Assembly: GCA_964598885.1 (NCBI GenBank)
Contig: CAZRES010000032.1
Span: 1-25,490 of the forward strand
DNA: 25,490 nt
Direction: 5' to 3'
Source: SURF-33 sp964598885
GTDB lineage: Bacteria; Desulfobacterota; Desulfobacteria; Desulfobacterales; Desulfosalsimonadaceae
Shown here: positions 15,648 to 23,815 of the stretch, one piece after another
Numbering within the stretch: the first letter of the stretch is position 1
Layout: each line of letters starts with the position of its first letter
The notes under the pieces: generated by a model
Databases searched by the model: none
Told to the model about the DNA's origin: nothing
Seen by the model: the letters and a program-made list of their open reading frames with translations, nothing else
Position numbers and translations under genes: made by a program

Positions 15648-16376
15648 CTAGTTGTCTTTTTCTCTTGTCAGCGGGACGAACCGGACCGGCATCAGATTGC
15701 GGGTGTTTACATGTCCTTTTTCGTTCTTGGTCACCAACAGCAGATATTGGGTGCCGAACCTGGATCCGACGGGGATGCACATTCTGCCGCCTTCCTTGAG
15801 TTGCTGGACCAGCGGCGGCGGCACATGCTCCGCGGCGGCGGTGACCACAATGGCATCCCAGGGCCCCTTTTCCTTCCAGCCGTAATAGCCGTCGCCTTGC
15901 CGGATCGTCACCTCGTTGTAGCCGACCTCGCTCAGCGTTTCTTTGGCCCGTTTCGCCAGTTCCGGTATGATCTCGATGGTGTAGACATTGCTGGTTATCT
16001 CCGCCAGCACTGCCGCCTGATAGCCGGAGCCGGTGCCGATCTCCAGCACTTTGTCGCCGGATTCCACCTTTAGCGTCTGCGTCATGTGGGCGACGATATA
16101 GGGTTGGGATATGGTCTGACCGTAGCCGATGGGTACCGGATGGTCGCCATAGGGATCGCGACGATAGTTTTCCGGAATCATCAGATGCCGGGGAACCTTC
16201 CGCATGGCCGCGATAACATTCTTGTCGGTTATTTCCCGGGCAATGATCTGGTTTTCCACCATCGCCATTCTTTCATCCTTGTAATCGTCGTTTTTCGCTT
16301 CCAGTGCAACGGTTGACAGCAGGGTCGCAGCGAGGGCCATCATCCAAACCGCCATGGTTTTTCGTTTTAATATCAT
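15648..16376 (-). CDS. pcm: Exported protein-L-isoaspartate O-methyltransferase-like enzyme
   Basis: This 242-residue enzyme has a classical signal peptide (MILKRK, hydrophobic core to about residue 24, cleavage near LEA-KN) followed by a complete PCMT domain: PRHLMIPENYRRDPYGDHPVPIGYGQTISQPYIVAHM, SAM motif I VLEIGTGSGYQAAVLA, then DAIVVTAAAEHVPPPLVQQLKEGGRMCIPVG. Cytoplasmic PCMT methylates isoaspartyl residues in damaged proteins. An exported form would lack SAM unless the cofactor is supplied, so its periplasmic role is puzzling; similar signal-bearing PCMTs are known in deltaproteobacteria. AAGGGA lies about 11 nt before the ATG. It is the promoter-proximal gene of a pair with the membrane SpeE-like protein, another SAM-type fold. 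Confidence 0.92.
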   Translation of the reverse strand: MILKRKTMAVWMMALAATLLSTVALEAKNDDYKDERMAMVENQIIAREITDKNVIAAMRKVPRHLMIPENYRRDPYGDHPVPIGYGQTISQPYIVAHMTQTLKVESGDKVLEIGTGSGYQAAVLAEITSNVYTIEIIPELAKRAKETLSEVGYNEVTIRQGDGYYGWKEKGPWDAIVVTAAAEHVPPPLVQQLKEGGRMCIPVGSRFGTQYLLLVTKNEKGHVNTRNLMPVRFVPLTREKDN

Positions 16377-16705
16377 TTCTATAATTTCCCTTTATTATAG
16401 ATTTATTTTTAAGGTCGGGCCGCGCATTCTTCCGGATGAAAATTTTTCCCGCATCGCCTGCATGTTTTTGCATTCTGCCGAAGCGTACTTCATTATCCCG
16501 ATTCGATACAATGGGGAACAATATGTATTTTGCCTTTTGGTTTCCGTATCCAAATCGCCCGTCAGTGATGAGAGCAGCCGGGCCGGGACCGGGAAAAGAC
16601 GGAAAAAGAGCAGTCTTGGAAAGAAGAAAGATGCAGGCCGAAGCCGGGGAGTCGGATGTCGGGTCATCACAGGAATTCGGAGAACTTTTTTTCCACCCGT
16701 TCGGC
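16377..16705. other. Intergenic region, no supported gene
   Basis: These 329 bp separate two minus-strand genes. The 5' part next to the PCMT start is AT-rich and probably holds its promoter. Open frames on both strands here have unconvincing composition and no ribosome-binding sites. No clear terminator hairpin was found. Confidence 0.6.
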
Positions 16706-17125
16706 TTATTTGCGGCGCAACCAGACTTCCATCAGCAGAAACAGCCCTAACATAACAATACAACCGCCAAAAAGGGTCAGCAACGTACCGAAAATGACAG
16801 ACGCATATCCCAACGGCTGAAAAACCATAAAGTCGATATCAGGAAAAGTGATCGTATAAAAAGTCTGCTCCATGATTCCCGAGACGATCCCGACCCACAT
16901 ACCGCCGATCCCCCCGGCAATGCACAAGACGCCAATGATTGCAGGAACTAGGTCGGAAAGTGTTCTTGTCTGGATAAAATCAACCCGTCCGGTGACACTC
17001 ACGCGCTTGTATAAAGCCTTTAATACGATTACCACACAGAAAAAACCGACAAGCAGCAACAGAAACAGAATGCCGGAGGCCATAAAAAAGTCGGCCGGAT
17101 TTTTTATGATGGTGTAACTGAGCAT
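16706..17125 (-). CDS. Small integral membrane protein of unknown function
   Basis: This 139-residue protein has three hydrophobic helices (about 14-36, 60-82 and 107-132). The segment between helices 1 and 2 (YKRVSVTGRVDFIQTRTLSDLVPA) is probably cytoplasmic and basic, and the loop after helix 2 (EQTFYTITFPDIDFMVFQPLG) probably periplasmic. It ends in a positively charged WLRRK. Glycine-rich GGIGGMWVG and FGGCIVMLG lie within helices 2 and 3. It resembles MotA/TolQ/ExbB-type organisation only loosely, so I give no function. The start codon has no strong Shine-Dalgarno. About 295 bp of non-coding sequence precede it, and nothing recognisable is seen there. Confidence 0.7.
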   Translation of the reverse strand: MLSYTIIKNPADFFMASGILFLLLLVGFFCVVIVLKALYKRVSVTGRVDFIQTRTLSDLVPAIIGVLCIAGGIGGMWVGIVSGIMEQTFYTITFPDIDFMVFQPLGYASVIFGTLLTLFGGCIVMLGLFLLMEVWLRRK

Positions 17126-17420
17126 GATTGGCCCTGAAAATTAAGGTCCTGAATGAAAGACGCCGGGCATTTGAAACGGCCACGGCATTTTGTTTATGAT
17201 ACTGAAATCTAGCCATGGCCTCATCGTCGCCGAATATCTCTATAAAAAAATGATAAATCTTTTGTTCCGGATGTCAAAAATCATTATCCAGGCAAACAAA
17301 AACAAGTCGGCCGGCAATGAGCCAATCACTGCCGCCCCGCCCGGTTCACCAATGCCGGAATGCATGCTGAGAAGACGGGCTGGTGCGTTTGTATGCGGTT
17401 ATGGGTGCCCCGGATTTCAA

Positions 17421-18155
17421 TCAGGGTTTGGATGCCATAATGAGCACCGCTGCACATATCCCGGCCGCCAGAGCGAGTATGCTGTATTTTTTGCGGTCTT
17501 TTTCCGCCTCAGGCAAAAGATGGGTGGCCCCCACATAAATGAGTGCACCGGCGGACAGAGACAGCAATGCACCCAGTGCCGGGTCGCTGATCCGGTAGAT
17601 AAAAGGATAGGAAACCAGCATTCCAGCCGGCGTGGTTAGTGCGGCAGCCAAAAAGGCAAGCGCCAGGGACTTTTGTTGAGAGAATCCGGCCCGAAGCAAC
17701 AAAAGAAAGGTGATAATCCCTTCTGGAAATTCATGTAATACCATACCAAAGGTTGCCAGAATCCCGGTAAAAAAATCCACGTTAAAAGTGATGGAATAGC
17801 TGAATCCGTCAATAAAAGAATGCAATCCAATGCCGAGCATGGGAATAACGCCCAGGGTATAATCTTCAGCTTCCACATTTTTTTCACAGACAAAGGCGGT
17901 GATAAAGCGGTCGAACACATACAGGGCAAAAAAACCGGACAGTATGAAAACCGGAGCCCGGGAATTCATGGACAATGATTTGGGGATAATATGCAGAAAT
18001 GAGGCGGTAATGATCACCCCTGCGGCAAAGCACATGAAATAGGCGGCGTTTTTCTTACCCCATGCTGCATACCGGCGTATGGTATATATACCCAGAGTGG
18101 TGGTTGCTGCAGCCAGCAAACTCATGAACAGGGCCATCCAAAATGAATTTTGCAT
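17421..18155 (-). CDS. ZIP-family metal cation transporter
   Basis: This 244-residue transporter has eight predicted membrane helices. The two metal-binding helices are visible: GIGLHSFIDGFSYS (about 108-121) and MVLHEFPEGIITF (about 138-150), carrying the conserved H-D and HE-PEG residues of ZIPs. The family imports zinc, iron or other divalent metals down their gradient across the inner membrane; specificity cannot be read here. The ATG begins 3 nt after the stop of a short upstream frame (18159-18365), so translation may be coupled to it. A 60-bp diverged copy of its last codons lies at 12134-12193. No Fur- or Zur-like palindrome was recognised upstream. Confidence 0.93.
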   Translation of the reverse strand: MQNSFWMALFMSLLAAATTTLGIYTIRRYAAWGKKNAAYFMCFAAGVIITASFLHIIPKSLSMNSRAPVFILSGFFALYVFDRFITAFVCEKNVEAEDYTLGVIPMLGIGLHSFIDGFSYSITFNVDFFTGILATFGMVLHEFPEGIITFLLLLRAGFSQQKSLALAFLAAALTTPAGMLVSYPFIYRISDPALGALLSLSAGALIYVGATHLLPEAEKDRKKYSILALAAGICAAVLIMASKP

Positions 18156-18158
18156 TAT

Positions 18159-18365
18159 TCACATCTTTTGAATTTGTTTCATGTCTTCTGCAATTCGTTG
18201 GGATGCCAAATACCGTTCTTCTTCCGGAATTACCGCTTGTGCAGCAGGAAATTGGTAATCTTGTTCCCGTTCAATCTGGGCGGTTATTTCAGCCAGAAGG
18301 GTTTTCACCGGATATTTAAAACCAGAATCGTTTTCAGGTGTTTTCTTCAGTTCATCGAGCCGCCC
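18159..18365 (-). pseudogene. Probable 5'-truncated gene fragment upstream of the ZIP gene
   Basis: A 68-codon frame follows a TAA at 18368-18366 and ends in TGA 3 nt before the ZIP start. Its translation looks genuinely coding: charged and helical, with RLDELKKTPENDSGFKYP, EITAQIEREQDYQFPAAQ and IPEEERYLASQRIAEDMKQI. There is no ATG before residue 62; the only candidate is GTG 18308 (49 aa) without a Shine-Dalgarno. I do not recognise the family. It may be the 3' end of a gene that once led the ZIP operon and lost its 5' part when joined to the lactate operon, or a real small gene from the GTG. Confidence 0.45.
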
Positions 18366-18418
18366 TTAGACGACTGCACTATTGGAAAATGTTTGGAAGG
18401 ATAACGCAATAGGGTCGA

Positions 18419-19771
18419 TTATGTATACTTTGCTGTATGGATGGGTATTTTTGTTTTATCCTTATGCTTTTCCCTTAAGCCCCGGGCGTATATTTCAATG
18501 GGATGCCGGACGGTCACACTGCTTTTGGCATGGGAGAGCAGATCCGTGATCTGAAGCATGCAGGCCGGACATCCTGTTGCGATGGTATCCGCGCCTGTGT
18601 CCAGAATGGCGTCCCGTTTCTTGGCGCCTATTTTTTCGGATAATTCATAATGCTCCAGGTTGAAGCTGCCGCCCATGCCGCAGCATTGGTCGGCATTTTT
18701 CATTTCAACAAGCCGGCACGTGCCCGCGGCGCCAAGAAGAGTTCTGGGCTGGTTTTCCACGCCCAGGGATTTTTTCAAATGACACGGATCATGATAGGTC
18801 ACGGTTTCCGGACCGGCATCCGGCACGGCTTCCACACCGACGACATCCACCAAAAACGCGCTGATATCCATTGTTTTTCCGGCGATTTTTCGAACCTGTT
18901 CTTTTGTTTTGCGGGATTTGTCCCACAGATAGTCTTCCATGGCCGGCCACAGCTTGGTGATGGTGGAAGTGCAAGTAGCACAAGGGGTGACAAGATAATC
19001 AAAATCAAGAGGTTGCCATATAGTCAGATTTTTTTCCACCAGCCGGGAAAACGTTTTTACATCCCCGGAAGAAAGGGCCGGAATACCGCAGCAGGGGGCT
19101 TTGTCGGCAACAAATACATCCACGCCATGAAAGGCGAACACCTCCATGGCCGCATCAGCCAGCCGGGGCAGAATCTTGTCCGCCAGGCAGCCGGGATAAA
19201 AAACCACACGGATCCGGTCGTCCTGCCGGGGTCCTGAAAAGTCCCGGCTGGCCTTTTTATGCCATGCCGCCGCGGCAATGGGCATGAAATGCCGGTCGCC
19301 GATGACAGGGGACATAAACCGGGCGCACGATGTCCCCAGATTTTTGTTCACACTCCGTATAAAAGGCCCCTGCAGCCGGCCCATCCATTTAATCAAGCTG
19401 TCAAAACGATCCGGATTGGACAAAAACCCACGAAAAATCGCTCTTTTGACGGGTGAAAGCCCCAGATAACCCGTAATAACGGCTCTTGCCTTTAAAAACA
19501 CCTCCAGAACCGGCACCCCGCCCGGACAGGCCGCCGCGCACGATCCGCACAAAAGACACCGGTCCAGGCGCTTTTTAACCGCCTGGGGATCATCCAGAAT
19601 TTCCCGGCTTAAGTTTTCCAAAAGCACCAGTTTTCCCCGGGCCACGTCTGTTTCCCTGCCGGTTTGGCCGTAGAGCGGACATACTGCCTGGCACATGCCG
19701 CAACGGGTGCAGGAAGCAAGGTCGTCTTCCAGCTCTTTTAACAGGCCAACCAGCTTGTTCATATCTGCCAT
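18419..19771 (-). CDS. glcF: GlcF/LldE-like Fe-S subunit of lactate/glycolate dehydrogenase
   Basis: This 450-residue protein has two ferredoxin-type 4Fe-4S motifs, C21-C24-C27-C31 and C72-C75-C78-C82, then two CCG (cysteine-rich) domains: YPGC...PCCG...PCATC and DPCH...QCCGMGG...GCPAC. These are the standard signatures of the electron-transfer partner of FAD-dependent 2-hydroxyacid dehydrogenases. It would pass electrons from the FAD subunit towards the quinone pool or a heterodisulfide-type carrier. The ATG is 3 nt after the FAD subunit stop, so the two are translationally coupled. The lactate permease upstream in the same operon points to (D-)lactate as the substrate rather than glycolate. 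Confidence 0.93.
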   Translation of the reverse strand: MADMNKLVGLLKELEDDLASCTRCGMCQAVCPLYGQTGRETDVARGKLVLLENLSREILDDPQAVKKRLDRCLLCGSCAAACPGGVPVLEVFLKARAVITGYLGLSPVKRAIFRGFLSNPDRFDSLIKWMGRLQGPFIRSVNKNLGTSCARFMSPVIGDRHFMPIAAAAWHKKASRDFSGPRQDDRIRVVFYPGCLADKILPRLADAAMEVFAFHGVDVFVADKAPCCGIPALSSGDVKTFSRLVEKNLTIWQPLDFDYLVTPCATCTSTITKLWPAMEDYLWDKSRKTKEQVRKIAGKTMDISAFLVDVVGVEAVPDAGPETVTYHDPCHLKKSLGVENQPRTLLGAAGTCRLVEMKNADQCCGMGGSFNLEHYELSEKIGAKKRDAILDTGADTIATGCPACMLQITDLLSHAKSSVTVRHPIEIYARGLREKHKDKTKIPIHTAKYT

Positions 19772-19774
19772 AGG

Positions 19775-21160
19775 CTATTCTCCGATCATCTTGCCCGGGT
19801 TGAGGATGTTTTTGGGATCAAAGGTCTGCTTGAGCTTTCGGGAATACAAAAGAGTGCCCCTGCTGGTTTCTTTTTCCATGTATTTTCGCTTGGCCAGGCC
19901 GATGCCGTGCTCGCCGGAAAGGGTGCCGCCCATGGCCAGGGCGGCGTCAAATATATCGTCTATGGCTTTTTCCACCCGGGCAAACTCGTTGTGATCCCGT
20001 TTATCGGTTAAAATGGTGGGGTGCAGGTTGCCGTCGCCGGCATGACCGAAGGTTCCGATATCCAGATTATAAATCCGGCTGATTTCCTTTATTTTTTTCA
20101 CCATGTCGGGAATCCTGCTGCGGGGAACGGTGGCGTCTTCGAGCACGGTGGTGGGCTTCAGTTGCGCAAGCGCCGGCAATGCATCCCTTCTGGCCTGCCA
20201 GATCAGCTCTTTTTCCGCCTCACTTTTTGCCCCCCGAACCTGGACCGCGCCGTTTTTCCGGCAGATTTCCTGAATTTTTTCCGCATCCTCACTTACCTCG
20301 GCCGGATGGCCGTCGACTTCGATAAGCAAAAGCGCTTCGGCATCCACGGGCAGGCCGGCATGACGGAAATCCTCCACTGTGCGGATGGTGAAGTTATCCA
20401 GAAATTCCAGAGTGCACGGCACGATCCGATCAGCGATAATGGCGGCCACGGTTTCGGATGCCTGTTCTACCGATGCAAACACGGCGGTCATGGCCCTGGA
20501 AGCCTTGGGAGGGGGAATGAGTTTGAGGATAATTCGGGCAAAAACCCCCAGAAGTCCTTCAGATCCGACCATCAGATCCGAAAGATTAAAGCCGGTGGCG
20601 CATTTTACCGTTCTTGCGCCTGACTTTACAATTTCCCCGTTGACGTCAAAAAATTCCATCCCCATCACATAATCTTTGGTCACCCCGTATTTGAGCCCGC
20701 GAAGGCCGCCGGCATTTTCCGCCACATTGCCCCCAAGGGTGGACACGGTCTGACTGCCCGGGTCAGGCGGGTAAAAAAGTCCCTGTTCCGCCACAGCAGC
20801 GGCAAATTGCGCGGTTATGACCCCGGGCTCCACCACCGCATACAGGTCCTGCCGGTTTATTTCAAGAATCCGGGACAGCCCGTTGGTAAGGACCACCACG
20901 GCATTCGTGCCGGTGGGGATGGTGCCGCCGCTCAGGTTGGTTCCGGACCCGCGCACGGTCAGAGGGATGCTGTTTTCATTGCACAGGGCCACGATCAAAC
21001 CCAGCTGCTCTGTGGTCCCGGGCCTGACCACAAGGGCCGGGACCACCGGATCCAATACGGCGGAATCATAGGCATAGGCATGACGGTCGGCTTCTTCCCC
21101 CATGACATTGCCGGCTCCTGCAATTTTTTCAAACTGGCGGACCAGGTTTTTATTCATCAT
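19775..21160 (-). CDS. glcD: FAD-binding 2-hydroxyacid (D-lactate/glycolate) dehydrogenase subunit, GlcD type
   Basis: This 461-residue oxidase has a PCMH-type FAD-binding N-terminal domain (RPGTTEQL; TVRGSGTNLSGG; EPGVITAQF; YPPDPGSQ; LGGNVAENAGG) and an FAD-linked oxidase C-terminal domain with GTFGHAGDGNLHP and SGEHGIGLAKR. The conserved His residues of the latter two motifs are present. It oxidises a 2-hydroxyacid to the keto acid, here probably D-lactate to pyruvate, which feeds sulfate reduction in this kind of bacterium. AAAGGG precedes a double ATG. It sits between the permease (39 bp upstream) and the Fe-S subunit, a compact lactate-utilisation operon. Confidence 0.93.
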   Translation of the reverse strand: MMNKNLVRQFEKIAGAGNVMGEEADRHAYAYDSAVLDPVVPALVVRPGTTEQLGLIVALCNENSIPLTVRGSGTNLSGGTIPTGTNAVVVLTNGLSRILEINRQDLYAVVEPGVITAQFAAAVAEQGLFYPPDPGSQTVSTLGGNVAENAGGLRGLKYGVTKDYVMGMEFFDVNGEIVKSGARTVKCATGFNLSDLMVGSEGLLGVFARIILKLIPPPKASRAMTAVFASVEQASETVAAIIADRIVPCTLEFLDNFTIRTVEDFRHAGLPVDAEALLLIEVDGHPAEVSEDAEKIQEICRKNGAVQVRGAKSEAEKELIWQARRDALPALAQLKPTTVLEDATVPRSRIPDMVKKIKEISRIYNLDIGTFGHAGDGNLHPTILTDKRDHNEFARVEKAIDDIFDAALAMGGTLSGEHGIGLAKRKYMEKETSRGTLLYSRKLKQTFDPKNILNPGKMIGE

Positions 21161-21199
21161 TGATCAACCCTTTCTGCATTTTTTGGTATTCCGGGTTTA

Positions 21200-22897
21200 T
21201 TAAAAAATTCCCGGAAAAATAAGATAGGCAAACACCATTCCCATGGAACCCACCACTGCACCGTAAACCAGCAAAGGCAATACATTCCGTCTTAAGATCA
21301 AGCCCTCCATGCCGACCAGGCCCACAGTGGCCGATGCGGCGACGATATTGTGGATGCATACCATGTTTCCCATGGCCCCGCCCACTGTCTGCAGGGCCAC
21401 GATAATCTGCCGGGGCAGTTCAAGGGCGGTGGCAATATCATACTGAAATTCAGCAAAAAGCAGATCTGAGACCGTGTTGCTTCCGGTGATAAAAGAACCC
21501 AGAGCCCCCACAAAGGCGGCAAACAAGGGCCATGATCCTTGTGTAACCGCCCCCACGGCCTCTGCCATTGCAAGTGGCATGGACGCATAGCCTAAGGGAT
21601 TGATGCTGGAATTTCGAAAAATCTGAACCAGGGCCACGGCGAAAACCAATGCAATGGTCGGATTCTTCATTCGTTTAAATGCCTGGCTCCACGCGTTTTT
21701 TACCTTTTGAACGGGCATGCGGTGGAGAAATATGGTCAATACCGCCACAAGTGCAAAGGGAACGATGCCCGGATTATAAAACGGTTCCAGGGAATAGCCA
21801 ATGCCGGACTGGCCCAGAATATCCCGGAAACCGATGCTCCAGGTCTTAACCCAGTCTGTAAACGGCAGGAACTGCACCCTTGTAAGAACCAGAATCAGGC
21901 CGATAAGCACATACGGCATCCAGGCGCGCACCTGGCTCATTTGCGGTTTAAAGGAGATGTCTGCTTCCGTGGCAATTTCTCCGGTCCATTCCGCGTCCCA
22001 TTCCGACTGGGGACCGAAATCCCAGGACGATTCCGGCAGAAACCATTTTCTCCGGGCGGCAAAAAGCACCACCGGCAGGCCCACAAGCCCTCCGATGAGT
22101 GCGGGAAATTCCTCTCCGATAAAAAAGGCGGAGACGAGAAAAGGGATGACAAATGCCGTTGACGCAAATACTGAAAATTTCCAGATGGGAAGGCCCTCTT
22201 TCCAGGACCGGTTGCGGCCGAACAGCCGGGTCATGAAGCAGACAATAAATAGTGGCAGGATAAAGGCCATGACCGAATGAAACACAGCGGCCCACTTGCC
22301 GATAAGCATGTAGAATCCGTCCATGTCTGAAAATCCGATACCGGGTCCGGTTTCGGCGATGGCTGCCTCGACCTTGTATGACAGATTCTTCAGGCCAAAC
22401 CAGATGGGTGTGCCGACGGCTCCGAACGTCACCGGTATGCTGTTTAAAATAAGGGCCACCAGAACCGCGGCCAGAGCGGGAAACCCAAGGCTCATCAAAA
22501 GAGGTCCGGCAATGGCCGCTGGGGTGCCGAAACCGGCAGCGCCTTCGAGAAAAGCCTCAAAGATAAACGCGATAATAATAACCTGCACCCTCCGGTCCGT
22601 GGAGATCCCATGGAAACCATAATTGATGGTCTCCATGCCTCCGCTTTCGGAAAGGGTGTATAAAATCAACAAGGCGCCGAAAACAATGAACAGCACGGTG
22701 ACCGCACTGGCAAATCCCTGAAGCGTGGATGCCGCCACAACAATCAGATCCATTTTCCAGACAAACACCCCTGCCGCCGCAGATGCCAGCCAGGCCAGAG
22801 GCATTGCCCGGGTTGCCGGCCAGCGCATGCCGACCATCAGCACCAGGGCCACGAGTATGGGAATAAAGGCAAAAATCGCAAGAAATCCGACGTGCAT
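21200..22897 (-). CDS. lctP: L-lactate permease family transporter
   Basis: This 565-residue protein of the LctP/LldP family has about 13 membrane helices. Family features include FEAFLEGAAGFGTPAAIAGPLL (about 123-144), a central hydrophilic loop (about 280-325), and the C-terminal GSFITGSNTVSDLLF and VGGAMGNMVCIHNIVAA stretches. It imports lactate (and often glycolate) with protons. AAAGGA is about 9 nt before the ATG. It is the first gene of the permease-GlcD-GlcF operon. Its upstream sequence is unusual: a truncated higA copy ends only 38 bp away, so the original promoter region may have been replaced during rearrangement of the toxin-antitoxin cluster. Confidence 0.95.
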   Translation of the reverse strand: MHVGFLAIFAFIPILVALVLMVGMRWPATRAMPLAWLASAAAGVFVWKMDLIVVAASTLQGFASAVTVLFIVFGALLILYTLSESGGMETINYGFHGISTDRRVQVIIIAFIFEAFLEGAAGFGTPAAIAGPLLMSLGFPALAAVLVALILNSIPVTFGAVGTPIWFGLKNLSYKVEAAIAETGPGIGFSDMDGFYMLIGKWAAVFHSVMAFILPLFIVCFMTRLFGRNRSWKEGLPIWKFSVFASTAFVIPFLVSAFFIGEEFPALIGGLVGLPVVLFAARRKWFLPESSWDFGPQSEWDAEWTGEIATEADISFKPQMSQVRAWMPYVLIGLILVLTRVQFLPFTDWVKTWSIGFRDILGQSGIGYSLEPFYNPGIVPFALVAVLTIFLHRMPVQKVKNAWSQAFKRMKNPTIALVFAVALVQIFRNSSINPLGYASMPLAMAEAVGAVTQGSWPLFAAFVGALGSFITGSNTVSDLLFAEFQYDIATALELPRQIIVALQTVGGAMGNMVCIHNIVAASATVGLVGMEGLILRRNVLPLLVYGAVVGSMGMVFAYLIFPGIF

Positions 22898-22935
22898 TTT
22901 TAATATCCTTTCGCTGAGGGTAAAATGCTGTCAGG

Positions 22936-23157
22936 CTATAACTGATTTGGTCCCTTTTCTATGAAAATGGCGTTTATGGATCTGGTTGCCGTGTCGGCCG
23001 ATATGCTTCTTTTGCCGTTTATAATCTCGCTTATTCGATTCGGCGGAACCGCAAGATCCCGCGATAGCTGATTCATGCTGATATTCATCGGCTCCATGAA
23101 ATCTTCGCGTAAAATTTCGCCCGGCGTAATGGGATCAAGAAAATCGTCGCTACTCAT
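22936..23157 (-). pseudogene. Truncated HigA-family antitoxin (duplicate copy)
   Basis: From ATG 23157 the protein reads as a HigA helix-turn-helix antitoxin (DPITPGEILREDFMEP; NQLSRDLAVPPNRISEIINGKR) up to SISADTA. It then diverges into an unrelated tail ending at 22936, about 73 residues in all. The intact copy at 24795-25127 continues with LRLERYFG and FWLNLQSEYDLR, so the C-terminal third is lost. The DNA-binding domain is complete, so it might still bind an operator. No higB is adjacent on either side; hicB lies upstream. The stop is 38 bp from the lactate permease start. An upstream ATG at 23187 adds ten basic residues that are probably not native. Confidence 0.75.
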
Positions 23158-23160
23158 TTT
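22988..23160. repeat. 173-bp direct repeat, copy 1
   Basis: This copy matches 24958-25130 in the same orientation with about six mismatches (about 96-97% identity) and no indels. It starts abruptly inside the higA coding sequence and ends just upstream of its start codon. Confidence 0.9.
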
Positions 23161-23204
23161 TCCACGCGACCACCTCCGCTTTCTCATCCTGGTGCAAAAC
23201 TTAT

Positions 23205-23534
23205 TTATTGGTTTAATTTGGAGCTTGCAATGCGATTAAGGCTGACGCCGGATTCGGCGGCCTGTATGGCTAATTTCCGATGAACATCCGGCGGCACCCG
23301 CACCATGAATTTCCCGCTGAAATGTCTGCATGCGATCGGTTCGGGGATGGGCTCATTGTCTTCGATCATGTCCAATAATACGTCGGCCACAATTTTCCGA
23401 ATTCCTTTTAACGCTTTTTCCGGCGTATCAGCCAGCCAGCTCAAGCTTGGGAATTCAGCGCACAGACCAACATATTCATTATCATCTTCAGACCAGGTAA
23501 CCCGGTAAGTATATTTATCCTTTTTAATGGCCAT
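23205..23534 (-). CDS. hicB: HicB-family antitoxin
   Basis: This 109-residue antitoxin has the HicB partial RNase H-like fold at the N-terminus (YRVTWSEDDNEYVGLCAEFPSLSWLADTPEKALKGI) and a ribbon-helix-helix-type C-terminal DNA-binding segment (GKFMVRVPPDVHRKLAIQAAESGVSLNRIASSKL). It would neutralise HicA and repress the operon by binding the palindrome at 23789-23802. Its start overlaps the hicA stop by 11 nt, the usual hicA-hicB order and coupling. The frame is intact, in contrast to the changed start of its toxin partner. Confidence 0.92.
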   Translation of the reverse strand: MAIKKDKYTYRVTWSEDDNEYVGLCAEFPSLSWLADTPEKALKGIRKIVADVLLDMIEDNEPIPEPIACRHFSGKFMVRVPPDVHRKLAIQAAESGVSLNRIASSKLNQ

Positions 23535-23778
23535 GACTGACCTCCATTTTTTCTATAGCCAAAAGCACCTGTTTAACCTGGTATGCCTTGGCTTTCCCTT
23601 TATCATTTTGAATATTTACCCTTGGATCTCCCTGCCAGGGCGTTTTGTAAACGCGATGACTGCTTTTTTTCTGGCGCGGCTCGCCAAAATAATGTTCGCA
23701 TACCCTGCATAGATCCGAAAACCGCACATTCTTCGGATTTTGTTTCAATATCAATAGCAGATCATCGATTTTAGTCGT
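23524..23778 (-). CDS. hicA: HicA-like mRNA interferase toxin with ACG in place of the start codon
   Basis: The frame encodes a HicA-type double-stranded-RNA-binding-fold toxin: NPKNVRFSDLCRVCEHYFGEPRQ, the catalytic-type His in SSHRVYKTPW, and a C-terminal QVKQVLLAIEKME helix. The natural beginning appears to be TKIDDLLLILKQ, but its first codon is ACG (23778-23776), one transition from ATG. The alternative TTG at 23754 would remove eight residues. No Shine-Dalgarno is well placed for either. With the -10 box at 23785-23790 the transcript may start within a few bases of the ACG, so translation would be nearly leaderless. The toxin may thus be weakly expressed or silent. It overlaps hicB by 11 nt. 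Confidence 0.85.
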   Translation of the reverse strand, partial: TTKIDDLLLILKQNPKNVRFSDLCRVCEHYFGEPRQKKSSHRVYKTPWQGDPRVNIQNDKGKAKAYQVKQVLLAIEKMEVSHGH

Positions 23779-23784
23779 GGCCTT

Positions 23785-23812
23785 ATAGTATCAATATTGA
23801 TATCATTGTCAA
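23785..23812 (-). promoter_or_regulatory. hicAB promoter with a palindromic operator
   Basis: On the minus strand TTGACA (23812-23807), a 16-bp spacer and TACTAT (23790-23785) form a strong sigma70-like promoter. The spacer and first -10 bases contain the perfect 14-bp palindrome TATCAATATTGATA (23789-23802), a plausible HicB autoregulatory operator. Confidence 0.75.
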
Positions 23813-23815
23813 GTG

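Noticed and set aside
16436..16750. 104-aa plus-strand frame in the gap before the membrane protein
   Set aside because: Composition is unlike the neighbouring proteins, it overlaps the membrane protein end and lacks a ribosome-binding site.
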